Assembly: GCF_014211975.1 (NCBI RefSeq)
Contig: NZ_CP060084.1
Coordinates: forward strand, 1,178,001-1,242,000
Length of the DNA: 64,000 nucleotides
DNA from: Teredinibacter haidensis
GTDB taxonomy: Bacteria; Pseudomonadota; Gammaproteobacteria; Pseudomonadales; Cellvibrionaceae
Direction: 5' to 3'
Shown: one piece after another, positions 16,816 to 26,048 of the stretch
How positions within the stretch are numbered: position 1 is the stretch's first letter
Layout: each line of letters starts with the position of its first letter
Notes under the pieces: model-generated
The model's database searches: none
Told to the model about the DNA's origin: nothing
Seen by the model: only the letters and a program-made list of their open reading frames with translations
Translations under genes and position numbers: made by a program

Positions 16816-17868
16816 CTAGCTTTCTGAGTCTTTAAAAAGAGAGTATTTTTTTAAATTGCCTCTGAGTTGGTGGTAACTCAAACCAAGTAACTCAGCGGCT
16901 TTTCGCTGATTAAAGCGAGCCTCGTCCATGGCCTGATTAAGAAGCTCCTGCTCGTAAGTTTCCACTAGGTTTTTGAAATCGAGAGGGAATGCTGTGGAAT
17001 CCGATTTAGCTGTGGCAGTGGGTGTTTCGGTATCGTCCGTATACTTTTGCGTTTTTATTTCCTGCGGTCGAGACTGGTTTAGCCGAAAAGGCGATTCAAA
17101 GGGATCTATTTGAATGTCGTCTATCGGTTCTGGATCGGCTCCCCAGCGGCTAACGCATCGCTCAACCACATTTTTTAGTTCGCGTATATTACCTGGCCAG
17201 CTGTAGTCTTGTAACTGTTCAATGACTGCAGGGGTAAACCCAGTAAAATATGGCAGGGCCATTTCCTTGCACATGCTCAGGGCGTAGTGTTCAGCCAGGA
17301 GAAGAATGTCTTCTTTTCTCTCTCGTAGTGGGGGTAGGGTAATCACATCGAAGGCCAGTCGGTCGAGTAGGTCGTGACGAAATTTTCCTTGGTCTGCTAA
17401 ATCCGGCAGGTCTACGTTGGTTGCGGCAACCAGCCGTACGTCGGCAGTCAGGGTCGAGCTGCCTCCCAGTCGTTCAAATTCACCGTATTCAATAAAGCGC
17501 AGAAGTTTTTCCTGTGTGCGCATGGACATGGTGCCCAGCTCATCCAAAAACAGTGTGCCGCCATCGGCGCGTTCAAAACGGCCTTTGTGTAGTTTGCTTG
17601 CACCGGTAAAGGCGCCTGATTCATGGCCGAAAAGCTCGGATTCCAATAATTCCTGGTTCAACGCGGCACAGTTCATTTTTACTAGGGATTTGCTCCAGCG
17701 TTCAGATAGGTAGTGTAGGCGCTCGGCTATTAATTCTTTACCCGTTCCTCTTTCGCCAACCACCATGACAGGGCGGTTGAGTTGAGTCATATGAGAAACC
17801 TGCTCCAGTACTTCGAGAAAGCAGTCTGATTCTCCAATCACTTTGGGTGGTGTTTGTGGGGTGGTCAT
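16816..17868 (-). CDS. pspF: PspF, sigma-54-dependent activator of the phage-shock response
   Basis: Bacterial enhancer-binding protein of 350 aa without a receiver or sensor domain, as in PspF. It has Walker A GERGTGKELIAERLH near residue 38, the sigma-54 contact loop GAFTGA near residue 86, Walker B GGTLFLDELG, and sensor/R-finger segments. A linker contains FESPFR, a PspF hallmark, and the C-terminal Fis-type helix-turn-helix is FNQRKAAELLGLSYHQLRGNL. In enterobacteria PspF is held inactive by PspA and drives pspABC; no pspA, pspB or pspC lies beside it here. The divergent neighbour is a GIN-domain protein. Convergent with, and only 21 bp from, the RIP-like gene. Confidence 0.9.
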   Translation of the reverse strand: MTTPQTPPKVIGESDCFLEVLEQVSHMTQLNRPVMVVGERGTGKELIAERLHYLSERWSKSLVKMNCAALNQELLESELFGHESGAFTGASKLHKGRFERADGGTLFLDELGTMSMRTQEKLLRFIEYGEFERLGGSSTLTADVRLVAATNVDLPDLADQGKFRHDLLDRLAFDVITLPPLRERKEDILLLAEHYALSMCKEMALPYFTGFTPAVIEQLQDYSWPGNIRELKNVVERCVSRWGADPEPIDDIQIDPFESPFRLNQSRPQEIKTQKYTDDTETPTATAKSDSTAFPLDFKNLVETYEQELLNQAMDEARFNQRKAAELLGLSYHQLRGNLKKYSLFKDSES

Positions 17869-18128
17869 AAGCGCTATTTGTTAGTTTGTTTTACCGAATG
17901 TTAGCAACAGGCAGGGCTAGTTGGAAAGCGATAAATGTCGTTATATCGAATAAGTTAAGTAAAAACAAAGGGTTATTGTTTTGGTTTTTGTTGGCATGCT
18001 TTGTGGAAAGGTCTTGGTATTAGCTTAAGGGGGTAGCGAGGAGCATTATGTTGGCAGTGGGAGTTCTGCCAGAACAGGATGTTGTACGGGAAATCTAAAA
18101 ATTCAAAATAACGAAATGGAGATAAGAG

Positions 18129-18776
18129 ATGATCAAGCAGATGGGTTTCGGTTTGGCGTTAATGGTCGCGGCTATGGTTGGTGCGATGAGTGCGGTGGCG
18201 GATGACTCAAGTCGTCAAAGTTTTGAGGAGAGAGTGTTGGCGGAATTCTCACGAATTAAACTGGAAACGCCCGGAGACGTGAAAGTTGTGGTCGGAGAGG
18301 CGCAAAAAGTCGTTATTTACGCTGACCCGAAAACGCTCACCAAGATCAAAACTAAGAGCGACGACAGTACGCTTTATATTAAGCACCATCGTTGGATGTC
18401 CGGAAGTACGAATATCCGCGTAGAAATAACCTTGCCAGTGTTAGATGCTGCTTATATTTCAGGGTCGGGAAGTTTTGATATCGAGAACTTAAACTCGGAC
18501 GAGTTTAGCGTGCATATCTCAGGCTCTGGGCGCTTCGTTGCTAACGGGGTAGCGAAAAAATTGAACGCACGTATTTCCGGGGCTGGGAGTATTGACGCGA
18601 CAGGTGTAGATGCTGCTAGTGCCGATGTCCATATTAGCGGTTCGGGCAGGGTAAAAGTGAAGGCTCAGGATAATCTTGACGTGCATATATCGGGTAGCGG
18701 GTCGGTTCTATACCGTGGTGACCCCAAACTGAGCACGCGTATTTCCGGATCTGGATCTATTGATTCGATGGAGTAA
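18129..18776 (+). CDS. Exported GIN-domain (DUF2807) protein
   Basis: Periplasmic or surface protein of 215 aa with a signal peptide ending near residue 24 (SAVA). The mature part is a putative auto-transporter adhesin head GIN domain: a first segment with FSRIKLETPGDVKVVVGEA, then a beta-helix built of repeated ISGSG turns (SGSGSFDIENL, SGSGRFVANG, SGAGSIDATG, SGSGRVKVKA, SGSGSVLYRG, SGSGSIDSME). The function of such proteins is not known; an adhesin or envelope role is guessed. A GGAGAT ribosome site precedes the ATG. It is divergent from pspF across a 260-bp gap, so it may belong to an envelope-stress response. Confidence 0.85.
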   Translation: MIKQMGFGLALMVAAMVGAMSAVADDSSRQSFEERVLAEFSRIKLETPGDVKVVVGEAQKVVIYADPKTLTKIKTKSDDSTLYIKHHRWMSGSTNIRVEITLPVLDAAYISGSGSFDIENLNSDEFSVHISGSGRFVANGVAKKLNARISGAGSIDATGVDAASADVHISGSGRVKVKAQDNLDVHISGSGSVLYRGDPKLSTRISGSGSIDSME

Positions 18777-19237
18777 CGTTTACTGACGTTGCCAGCTAGG
18801 TATTTGCAATGGTGAGGGGCGTATTGGCTAAAGTGTAAACTGCCGCCACATTCCAATAACAATAAATCACGGGCCAAAATCCCAGCGCTAGCAGATTAGA
18901 CCTTGGTTTATATCGGGATTTAGCCGATTGTTGCCACATGGTTTGTGCAGTCTCTAGTCGCTACTGTTGTTAATGCAAAGCAACCTGGCGCGATACCGGG
19001 AAAATAAATGAGTTGCTAAGCTTGGAAAATGTGCCGATTATGCTCGTAACAGCGCTGCTGGCGTTAATGATAAAAACCGGTGTTCACTGGGTGTGTATAT
19101 GGGGTTGAGTTTTTGCCCTGGCTCGCATTGTATATATGCTATTGTTTTACGTTATAGCAACGGAGAAAAACCCCAGTCCAAGAAGTTATTCTTATCTGAT
19201 TGGCCTACTGGTCAACCTGGGCTTGTTAGTTCCGGTG
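18777..19237. other. Non-coding gap, 460 bp
   Basis: Between the GIN-domain gene and the convergent solute-binding-like gene. Short hydrophobic frames around 19038-19160 are interrupted by stops and could be decayed membrane-protein sequence, but nothing can be identified. No clear terminator hairpin was seen. Confidence 0.3.
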
Positions 19238-20218
19238 CTACTGCACTTGTTGAGTTGAGGCTGAAGCCTGTGAGGTAACACTGGAAGGCCAAACTAAATG
19301 ATTTTTCAATTTATGTGTCGAACTAAAGTCGTCGGCTAATCGTTTGTTTTCGTTCTTGCTATAGGCTGGATTGTTTAATACAAATACGCGACCGTTTTGT
19401 TTTTTTATGGCGTCGATTTCGTCGAAAAATAGCTCTCTAAAAACGGCCGAAGCTTGTCCAGTGTTAAAGATATGGTCCAGGCCTTTGGTAAATCGTTCGA
19501 CTTTTACTTTGTCGTTGGTGTTGAAGTAAGCCCAAGTTCTTATTGGGTAATAGATAAAGGGTTTATTGGCAATGGTTATTTGCGGATAGGTGTTTTTTAC
19601 ACTGTTGTAGGTTGGTTTTATTTGAAGGATGGATAGTGGCACGTGGTGAAATCGATCCTGCTGTAACATGCCAAACACGTTATTGATACGGAAGGAGGCC
19701 ACCACGGGTATCTCCATGTGTTCATAGATCTGTACATCAGTCCACTGGTAGCCTTGGCCGACCGTGTAGTGCTTTAGTTGATCGAAATCTGATATTTGTT
19801 CAAAAGTGCTTTGGAACGTCTTCTTAACCAAGCTCTGGCGCAAGCCCAGTGCGCCCTCCAGAAAGCTGTTTTCATATTGATGGATTTCTTCTTGGTGATC
19901 CTTGGGTAAAATGGCTGCACTTAGGCTGCCGTGGAACTTTACGCCCAAAGATAACTCTTTCCAGACTCTGGCCATGGATGAGGGTGTTTTTAATGATGTT
20001 ATGTTACAGGGGCCATATTCTTTTTCCGTTACTTTTGCTGCAAGCTTGAATATGGCTTCTTCATAATGGCTGAATGCCGAACCGAAACCGCCAACACGAA
20101 GAATAAAGCAGTGTTCACTCGCGGCGTGTGATTGTACAGGCTGAATCCCCAATAGTAAGGTCGCAAATAATGCGCCGACGGTTGTCAGGTATTTGGCTTG
20201 ATTGTAGAGTAACTGCAT
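19238..20218 (-). CDS. Periplasmic solute-binding-like protein
   Basis: Exported protein of 326 aa with a signal peptide ending near residue 32 (QSHA). It matches the loose family of ABC-type amino-acid-binding-like proteins found singly in marine gammaproteobacteria. The typical pieces are the GQGYQWTDVQIYE segment near residue 155, NNVFGMLQQDRFHHVPLS near residue 182, and a late RTWAYFNTNDKVKVERFTKGL helix. No ABC permease or ATPase accompanies it, so it may act as a sensor partner or be an orphan binding protein; the ligand is unknown. The C-terminus ends in a Ser/Thr/Gln-rich tail. It has its own promoter region, divergent from the RDD operon. Confidence 0.65.
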   Translation of the reverse strand: MQLLYNQAKYLTTVGALFATLLLGIQPVQSHAASEHCFILRVGGFGSAFSHYEEAIFKLAAKVTEKEYGPCNITSLKTPSSMARVWKELSLGVKFHGSLSAAILPKDHQEEIHQYENSFLEGALGLRQSLVKKTFQSTFEQISDFDQLKHYTVGQGYQWTDVQIYEHMEIPVVASFRINNVFGMLQQDRFHHVPLSILQIKPTYNSVKNTYPQITIANKPFIYYPIRTWAYFNTNDKVKVERFTKGLDHIFNTGQASAVFRELFFDEIDAIKKQNGRVFVLNNPAYSKNENKRLADDFSSTHKLKNHLVWPSSVTSQASASTQQVQ

Positions 20219-20412
20219 CCGGGCGACTCGAGAAATGCGCTTGACACTACGAGTATAGTCGGCGTGGAAAGTATCATCAGTTTTGGCTTTCGATTACCCT
20301 AAGTTTATCCTGGTGGTGTAGAAATGGCATGCTAATCCTTGATCATGGTGGGGGGAAAGGGGTATATTCAAAAGCTTGTTACCTGATGTGTGCCAGAAAA
20401 ACTGGACAATGC

Positions 20413-20440
20413 AAAAGGCAGTGCTTATGCACTGCCTTTT
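20413..20440. terminator. Perfect 12-bp hairpin between divergent genes
   Basis: AAAAGGCAGTGC, loop TTAT, then GCACTGCCTTTT. It is symmetrical and terminator-like on both strands, yet it lies upstream of both flanking genes (the SBP-like gene on the minus strand and the RDD operon on the plus strand). It therefore ends neither gene. It may terminate a small RNA or a leader transcript. Confidence 0.6.
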
Positions 20441-20483
20441 CGCGTTTCGCTCATAATAATGATGGTTTGTCTTAGCGAAGGAT

Positions 20484-21179
20484 ATGCACAAGTTGTTGGA
20501 TACCAGTTATCACGTTGAAACCCCCGAGGCAATAGATCTCACTGCTCAGCTCGCTGGGCCTGTTCCCCGTATATTGGCGTATACCCTCGATTTCACCCTA
20601 CGTGCTGTGATTCTGGGTTTGGTGCTCATTGTGCTGGCCTTTCTGGGCGAGGCCGGCTGGGGCATATACTTTATATTAATGTTTATCTTCGAGTGGTTTT
20701 ACCCAGTACTCTTTGAAGTGCTGCGCCAAGGGCAAACGCCCGGCAAAAAGGCGATGGAGATTGCCGTGGTCAACGATGACCTTACGCCAGTTACCTGGAG
20801 CACGTCTTTAATTCGTAACCTCCTACGTGCGGCAGATATGTTGCCTGCATGCTACGTATTGGGGTTGTTTGCTATGTGCAGTACCCGGCATTTTCAGCGT
20901 ATGGGCGATTTGGCTGCGGGTTCTGTGGTGGTTCATCGTCGTGTGACCAAGAAGCAGGGCAATGAGCTTCCTGAGGTGACGGCGTACCCTCCACCCGTTG
21001 CGCTAACATTGGAAGACCAAGTTGCACTGACGGGCTACGCGCAACGCCATGGGCAACTTTCAACAGGGCGAAAGCAGGAGTTAGCCGAAATTCTTCAGGA
21101 TGTTACGCAGAAGAAAGGCCCCGATGCGGTTATGTATCTACAGGGCGTGGGTAATTGGCTGCTGGGGAATCGAAAATGA
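20484..21179 (+). CDS. RDD-family integral membrane protein
   Basis: Inner-membrane protein of 231 aa with the RDD domain at its start: residues 20-150 hold three hydrophobic segments and the motifs PRILAYTLDFTLRA and GQTPGKKAMEIAVV. A soluble helical tail of about 70 residues follows. RDD proteins are poorly understood; some act as ion transporters. It is the first gene of a six-gene operon and its stop overlaps the next start by 4 nt (ATGA), pointing to translational coupling. The operon partners (SpoIIM-like, DUF4129, DUF4350, MoxR, DUF58) place it in an envelope-associated MoxR system. Confidence 0.88.
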   Translation: MHKLLDTSYHVETPEAIDLTAQLAGPVPRILAYTLDFTLRAVILGLVLIVLAFLGEAGWGIYFILMFIFEWFYPVLFEVLRQGQTPGKKAMEIAVVNDDLTPVTWSTSLIRNLLRAADMLPACYVLGLFAMCSTRHFQRMGDLAAGSVVVHRRVTKKQGNELPEVTAYPPPVALTLEDQVALTGYAQRHGQLSTGRKQELAEILQDVTQKKGPDAVMYLQGVGNWLLGNRK

Positions 21180-22129
21180 AACAACAGAGTTTTGAATCAC
21201 TCCACCAGAAGAGTTGGTTGCAGCTGGATAAAATCCTGGATAGTCGTTCGCGCTCATCAGACAAACGCTTTCCCGAACTGTTCAGAGAGTTGTGTCATCA
21301 GCTTGCTATAGCCAAGCATCGTCGTTACAGCCCGCAATTGGTCGATCAACTGAATGAACGGGTTATTAAAGCTCACCACCTGTTTTATCAGCATAATCAC
21401 CGGTTTCATTTTCAGTGGCTAGATTTCTTGGTGGCCGGTTTTCCGCAGGCCATTCGCCGGAATCGTCGTTTTGTCTATGTATCTCTCGCGCTCTTTCTAC
21501 TGCCTTTTATCGGTATGGCGCTGGCCTGCTATGTGAATGAAGAGTTTATCTACAGCTTTATGTCCCAAGAGCAGGTTCGCATGATGGAGTCCATGTATGA
21601 TCCTGCCAATCGAAAAATTGGGCGTGATCGGGATACGACAACCGATATCATGATGTTTGGTCACTATATTCAAAATAATATTGGGGTTAGCTTTCGTTCT
21701 TTTGCTGGCGGCATTTTATTCGGTTTGGGCTCGATTTTTTTTATGGTGTTTAACGGTATAAGCATCGGAGGTGTGACTGGGCACCTGACTCAGCTTGATT
21801 ACGGCAGCACGTTCTATCCGTTTGTTGCTGGTCATGGTTCGTTCGAACTCACGGCGATCGTATTCAGCGGTGCAGCGGGTTTGAAGCTGGGTTATGCAAT
21901 GATAAATCGAGGCAGGCAAACATTGTTGCAATCATTGCGCACAGCGGGCAAAGATTCGATTGTAATTGTATACGGAACAACGCTTATGCTGCTAATTGCG
22001 GCATTTATTGAAGCATTCTGGTCATCCACAACATCATTACCTTCCATGCTTAAATATATTGTGGGTATCGCGCTCTGGATTGCTGTTATTGGTTATTTTA
22101 TTTTTTCGGGCAGGCGCTATGGATCTTGA
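21176..22129 (+). CDS. SpoIIM-like (stage II sporulation protein M family) membrane protein
   Basis: Inner-membrane protein of 317 aa. The N-terminal 100 residues are soluble and basic. Membrane segments begin near residue 108 and continue to the end, including the conserved FGHYIQNNIGVSFRSFAGGILFGLG and VAGHGSFELTAIVFSGAAGLKLG motifs of the SpoIIM/DUF95 family. In sporulating Firmicutes SpoIIM takes part in peptidoglycan remodelling during engulfment; here, in a non-sporulating bacterium, it is a standard member of MoxR-DUF58 operons with unknown activity. Start chosen at the ATG that overlaps the RDD stop. It overlaps the next gene by 11 nt. Confidence 0.88.
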   Translation: MKQQSFESLHQKSWLQLDKILDSRSRSSDKRFPELFRELCHQLAIAKHRRYSPQLVDQLNERVIKAHHLFYQHNHRFHFQWLDFLVAGFPQAIRRNRRFVYVSLALFLLPFIGMALACYVNEEFIYSFMSQEQVRMMESMYDPANRKIGRDRDTTTDIMMFGHYIQNNIGVSFRSFAGGILFGLGSIFFMVFNGISIGGVTGHLTQLDYGSTFYPFVAGHGSFELTAIVFSGAAGLKLGYAMINRGRQTLLQSLRTAGKDSIVIVYGTTLMLLIAAFIEAFWSSTTSLPSMLKYIVGIALWIAVIGYFIFSGRRYGS

Positions 22130-23702
22130 TCGTATTAGTGTCGAAGCGCGGGAGCGCTCTCCTTGGGAGGCATTAGATCTGGGCTGTGTTATGGCGCGGG
22201 CATGGTGGTGGCCGCTGTTTCTAAGCTGGATGATTCCAAGCGCTGTTGTTTTTGTTGTAATAAGCCTGCTGTTCGTGCAGGAAAACTGGCTTTCCTACTT
22301 CGTTGTATGGTGGTTAAAACCGCTGTGGGACAGGGGCGCGCTCTATATTGCTAGCCGACGTTTGTTTGGTGAGCCTACGGGCGTGCGCGATGTGTTACGC
22401 AATCTCTGGCGGTTGTACAAAACTGACTTGTTTTTATCGCTGACGTTACGCCGTTTTAGTTTTACCCGCTCGTTCGATATGCCACTTACCGTTCTGGAGC
22501 ACGTAAAGGGAAAACAACGATCATCAAGACAGGCCATTCTGCATCGGAGGCACGCGGGCGCCGCTTCTTGGTTAACGGTAGTCGGAGTGTTTACTGAAAG
22601 CTTCCTTACTCTGGGGCTTTTTGTTTTTCTTGTGATGATGGTTCCGGAGCAGGTGGAGATTGATTATCTAGGTTTATTTGTTGAGCAGGAAGACGTCATC
22701 GTGTGGCTTGTTAATATCCTGTATTTCTGCTCAATGTGTTTAGTGGGGCCATTTTTCGCGGTTTCTGGTTTTGCTTTGTATATCAGCCGACGTATAGATT
22801 TGGAAGCTTGGGATATCGAAATTCGTTTTCGGCATTTGGCATCGGCCTATGCCCAAAAAATGGATATTCGGCCGGGTAAACTATTATCCACTTTAATATG
22901 TACCTGTGTTTTATCCTTTGCCTTTATTGTTGCGCCGGTACAATCCACTTTTGCTGACGAGCTTAAGAGTGCAGCTGAAATGGTTGCGGTCGTGAATGAA
23001 GTCGATACGACAACAGGCTCTGAAGCCGAATGGGCGAAAGAACAAATTTTTAACGTTTTGGAAGATAAAGATTTTCATCGTATTGAGCAGGTAAGTGGTT
23101 GGCGCGTAAAAGACTGGCAATTGAGTGATCCCGACGAAATTCCAGAGTGGTTGATTTGGCTAGCGGAATTTATGTTCGATAATGCCGACGTTTTCGCAGG
23201 CATTGGTCGATTTTTGAAAGCACCTATGGCGTATATTGAGTATGTTTTGTGGGGGCTGGCGATTTTTATCGTCATTTATATAATGTATCGCTTTCGCAAA
23301 AATATTTCTGATTTTGTCTCTACGACGGATAAAAAGTCTCTTGTCCAAGCGCCTCCAGAGGTTATGTTTGGGCTGGATGTAACGAAAGAAAGTCTACCTG
23401 ATGATATTCCTGCAACAGTATTTACATTGTGGCAGTCGGGAGATCACCGAGCCGCCGTTAGTTTACTGTATCGCGCCATGCTAACCGGGTTAATTCACGA
23501 ATACGAGTTCACTTTTGCCGACAGCAACACGGAAGGTGAGTGTGTCGCGATAGTAAAAACCCGTGGTAACAAACTCTTGAGCCACTATTTTACTGCCTTA
23601 ACGGGGTGCTGGCAGCAATTGGCCTATGGGCACATTGTGCCCGAAAGCGAACAAATTACTAAGCTGTGTGATAACTGGCGGGAGGTGTTCCCCCATGAAT
23701 AA
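22119..23702 (+). CDS. DUF4129 domain membrane protein
   Basis: Membrane protein of 527 aa. It has hydrophobic segments near 24-60, around 180-215 and 225-260, and a long periplasmic part after a hydrophobic stretch at about 295-315. A further membrane helix lies near 385-405 (AIFIVIYIMYRF), followed by a cytoplasmic C-terminal DUF4129 domain (VFTLWQSGDHRAAVSLLYRAML). The last domain is the hallmark of these operons and is often near a transglutaminase, absent here. The role is unknown. The ATG at 22119 lies within the end of the SpoIIM-like gene; an upstream extension is possible but would overlap more and lacks a ribosome site. Confidence 0.85.
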   Translation: MDLDRISVEARERSPWEALDLGCVMARAWWWPLFLSWMIPSAVVFVVISLLFVQENWLSYFVVWWLKPLWDRGALYIASRRLFGEPTGVRDVLRNLWRLYKTDLFLSLTLRRFSFTRSFDMPLTVLEHVKGKQRSSRQAILHRRHAGAASWLTVVGVFTESFLTLGLFVFLVMMVPEQVEIDYLGLFVEQEDVIVWLVNILYFCSMCLVGPFFAVSGFALYISRRIDLEAWDIEIRFRHLASAYAQKMDIRPGKLLSTLICTCVLSFAFIVAPVQSTFADELKSAAEMVAVVNEVDTTTGSEAEWAKEQIFNVLEDKDFHRIEQVSGWRVKDWQLSDPDEIPEWLIWLAEFMFDNADVFAGIGRFLKAPMAYIEYVLWGLAIFIVIYIMYRFRKNISDFVSTTDKKSLVQAPPEVMFGLDVTKESLPDDIPATVFTLWQSGDHRAAVSLLYRAMLTGLIHEYEFTFADSNTEGECVAIVKTRGNKLLSHYFTALTGCWQQLAYGHIVPESEQITKLCDNWREVFPHE

Positions 23703-25038
23703 CCGCGTTAGTATTCTGCTTTCCGGCTTGTTAGCTGTGTTGATTGGTTACTTAATCTACACTTTTTTTGAGTATTACGATGAAGAAAGGGATTTAGGTT
23801 GGGGAAGAAATGCCCAGAAAAATCCCTTTTTGGCTATTGGAAAATTCAGTGAAACCTATGGAGTGACGGTAGAGAGTGTCGATAGCATTTTAAAAATTGC
23901 CTCTCTTGATTCCTACGATACCTTGTTTATTACCCAAAGTGGCCAGGTTTTGTCCGAAAATCGAATGCAGGAGCTTCTTGGTTGGGTGAATGCCGGAGGG
24001 CATTTGATTGTCGCGGCGCAGCGGCCATCTGGAGAGGAAAGAGATCGGTTATTCGAATACTTTGATATCAAACTCCATACAACCGATTTTAAGCGTAGCG
24101 TTTTTGATAATGATATTTTCGATGAAGCTGAAGATGATGAGCTTACTGAAGAAGAGAAGAAAAACCGCGAAGTAGAGAATAAGAAAAAGTTTATCGATCA
24201 GCTTCGGGAGTTCAATGAAAATTTGAAAAAGCAGGGCTTGCTGGGAGAAAGCGAAGAGGAAAAATCGCCCCAGGAAAACACCTTGGAATACGAAAAGACA
24301 GTGGACGCAGAGCTGCTTACAAAGCTTACTTTCGAAGATGTGCCAGGCGAACTCCGAATTGAATTTAATCCAGAAATAGCCATAAGCCATCCGGCCTTCG
24401 ATGAGGAGGACTGGGATGAAGAAAAATATCAGCCTACCTACTGGCGTGGAGAGAATAATGGAACGCATTTTTTACAGCTCAACTCGGGAGATGGTCTGGT
24501 AACGGTGATATCAGACTCCGAAATTTTTCGTTCGGAAAATATCGCCAACTTTGAGCACGCCTATCTTTGGTACATTCTGACGGGGGGGGCTACAGCCGCC
24601 ATTGTCTATGGCTCAAATATGCCCTCACTGTGGTATATGTTGGTGGTGTTTATGCCTGAATTGCTATTGGCATTGGGTGTATTTATTTGCGCCTGGATTT
24701 GGTTCAATATTCGCCGTTTTGGCCCGATCCGTGAGGAAAATATTCAGGTGCGTAGATCTTCTGCTGAACATATTCAGGCCAGTGCTGGTTATATGTGGCG
24801 GGGGGGCTGGCAGGGGTCGCTTTTGGCGCCGGTGCGTGAGGAAATTCAACAGCAGGCCGAAAAGTTGATAGCGGGGTACGATTCCGCCGAGCAGAATGAA
24901 CGGGTCAATTTACTATCTCTCGCCTGTAAGCTGGATAGTAGCGCCGTTAGTGCGGCAATGGAATCTAACGAAGATCTAAATGAAGAAAGTTTTTATCAAA
25001 CAGTTCGAATACTTCAGAAAATCAGAGAAAGCTTATGA
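23695..25038 (+). CDS. DUF4350 domain-containing membrane-anchored protein
   Basis: Protein of 447 aa with an N-terminal membrane helix (residues 5-24) and a second hydrophobic region near 310-340. The DUF4350 domain (about 38-260) contains the SLDSYDTLFITQSGQ and GGHLIVAAQRP segments, typical of a glutamine-amidotransferase-like fold. An insertion around 140-215 is very acidic and lysine-rich (DEAEDDELTEEEKK), probably disordered or coiled coil. The C-terminal tail of about 110 residues is cytoplasmic. GGAGG 9 nt upstream of the ATG at 23695 supports the start, which overlaps the preceding gene by 8 nt. The function is unknown but the gene recurs with moxR and DUF58. Confidence 0.82.
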   Translation: MNNRVSILLSGLLAVLIGYLIYTFFEYYDEERDLGWGRNAQKNPFLAIGKFSETYGVTVESVDSILKIASLDSYDTLFITQSGQVLSENRMQELLGWVNAGGHLIVAAQRPSGEERDRLFEYFDIKLHTTDFKRSVFDNDIFDEAEDDELTEEEKKNREVENKKKFIDQLREFNENLKKQGLLGESEEEKSPQENTLEYEKTVDAELLTKLTFEDVPGELRIEFNPEIAISHPAFDEEDWDEEKYQPTYWRGENNGTHFLQLNSGDGLVTVISDSEIFRSENIANFEHAYLWYILTGGATAAIVYGSNMPSLWYMLVVFMPELLLALGVFICAWIWFNIRRFGPIREENIQVRRSSAEHIQASAGYMWRGGWQGSLLAPVREEIQQQAEKLIAGYDSAEQNERVNLLSLACKLDSSAVSAAMESNEDLNEESFYQTVRILQKIRESL

Positions 25039-26048
25039 CTGAAAATAACGAAATTGAAACGCCAGCTGACAGCGCTCCACCGGAGAGCGAAGAGCTGGTG
25101 CAGACGCAGTCGATTATCGCTAAGCTGCGAGAGAGAATTAACTCTGAGCTGATAGGTCAGGAGGACGTCGTTGATCAGATATTAATTGCGTTGCTCTCAA
25201 ATGGTCATGTGCTGGTTGAAGGCGTTCCCGGTTTGGGTAAGACGCTGTTGGTGCGTTTAATGGCGAATTGTTTTGACGGCGAGTTTAAGCGTATACAGTT
25301 TACTCCCGATCTAATGCCAGCGGACATTACCGGCCATGTGTTGTTCGATATGAACGAAAGTAAATTTCGTTTGCGCAAAGGCCCGGTATTTACCAATATT
25401 TTATTGGCCGATGAGATTAACCGTGCTCCAGCCAAAACCCAGGCAGCCCTGCTGGAAGTAATGCAGGAGCGCCAGGTTACGTTAGAAGGAACAGCAAAAG
25501 AATTACCAAGACCTTTTATGGTGATGGCTACACAAAATCCGATTGAGCAGGAGGGAACCTACCCGCTACCTGAAGCACAGCTCGATCGTTTTCTGATGAA
25601 AGTATTAATCGATTATCCAACCCACGAAGATGAGATACGGTTAACTAAACTGGTCACTACGGGTTTTGTCGATGATCAAGACGCATTTAAAGATGATTCT
25701 CCCATATTGAGCCCGGAACAGGTGTTTAGACTGCAAAAAACCGTGGCCGATATTGTGGTGGATGATCAGGTTACTGATTACGCGGTTCGCCTGGTAAGGG
25801 CGACAAGAGATACCACAGCACTAACGCGAGGGGCGGGTACCAGGGCCTGTATCGGCCTGATACGCTGTGCTCGTGCTCATGCTCTTTTGCGGGGTTCAGA
25901 TTTTGTATTGCCGGATGACGTTAAGCAAATGACGTTGCCGGTTTTACGTCACCGGGTTGCACTTTCTGCAGAAATGGAGATTGATGGTTTTAACGTTGAC
26001 CAGGTTCTAGCCAAAATTTTCAACGGTGTGGATGCGCCGCGCTTATGA
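25035..26048 (+). CDS. MoxR-family AAA+ ATPase
   Basis: Cytoplasmic ATPase of 337 aa. It has Walker A GVPGLGKT near residue 61, Walker B LLADEINRAP near residue 122, sensor 1 MATQNPIEQEGTYPLPEAQ near 163, and a C-terminal helical lid with the conserved RGAGTRACIGLIRCARAHALL. MoxR proteins act as chaperones that mature or activate partner complexes, usually together with a DUF58 or von Willebrand A protein. Its start overlaps the DUF4350 stop and its own stop overlaps the DUF58 start (4 nt each), so stoichiometric synthesis with neighbours is likely. Confidence 0.95.
   Translation: MTENNEIETPADSAPPESEELVQTQSIIAKLRERINSELIGQEDVVDQILIALLSNGHVLVEGVPGLGKTLLVRLMANCFDGEFKRIQFTPDLMPADITGHVLFDMNESKFRLRKGPVFTNILLADEINRAPAKTQAALLEVMQERQVTLEGTAKELPRPFMVMATQNPIEQEGTYPLPEAQLDRFLMKVLIDYPTHEDEIRLTKLVTTGFVDDQDAFKDDSPILSPEQVFRLQKTVADIVVDDQVTDYAVRLVRATRDTTALTRGAGTRACIGLIRCARAHALLRGSDFVLPDDVKQMTLPVLRHRVALSAEMEIDGFNVDQVLAKIFNGVDAPRL

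Noticed and set aside
17991..18006. Sigma-54 promoter (TTGGCATGCTTTGTGG) ahead of the GIN-domain gene
   Set aside because: The -24 part fits but the -12 part has two mismatches including the key GC, so it is too weak to annotate.
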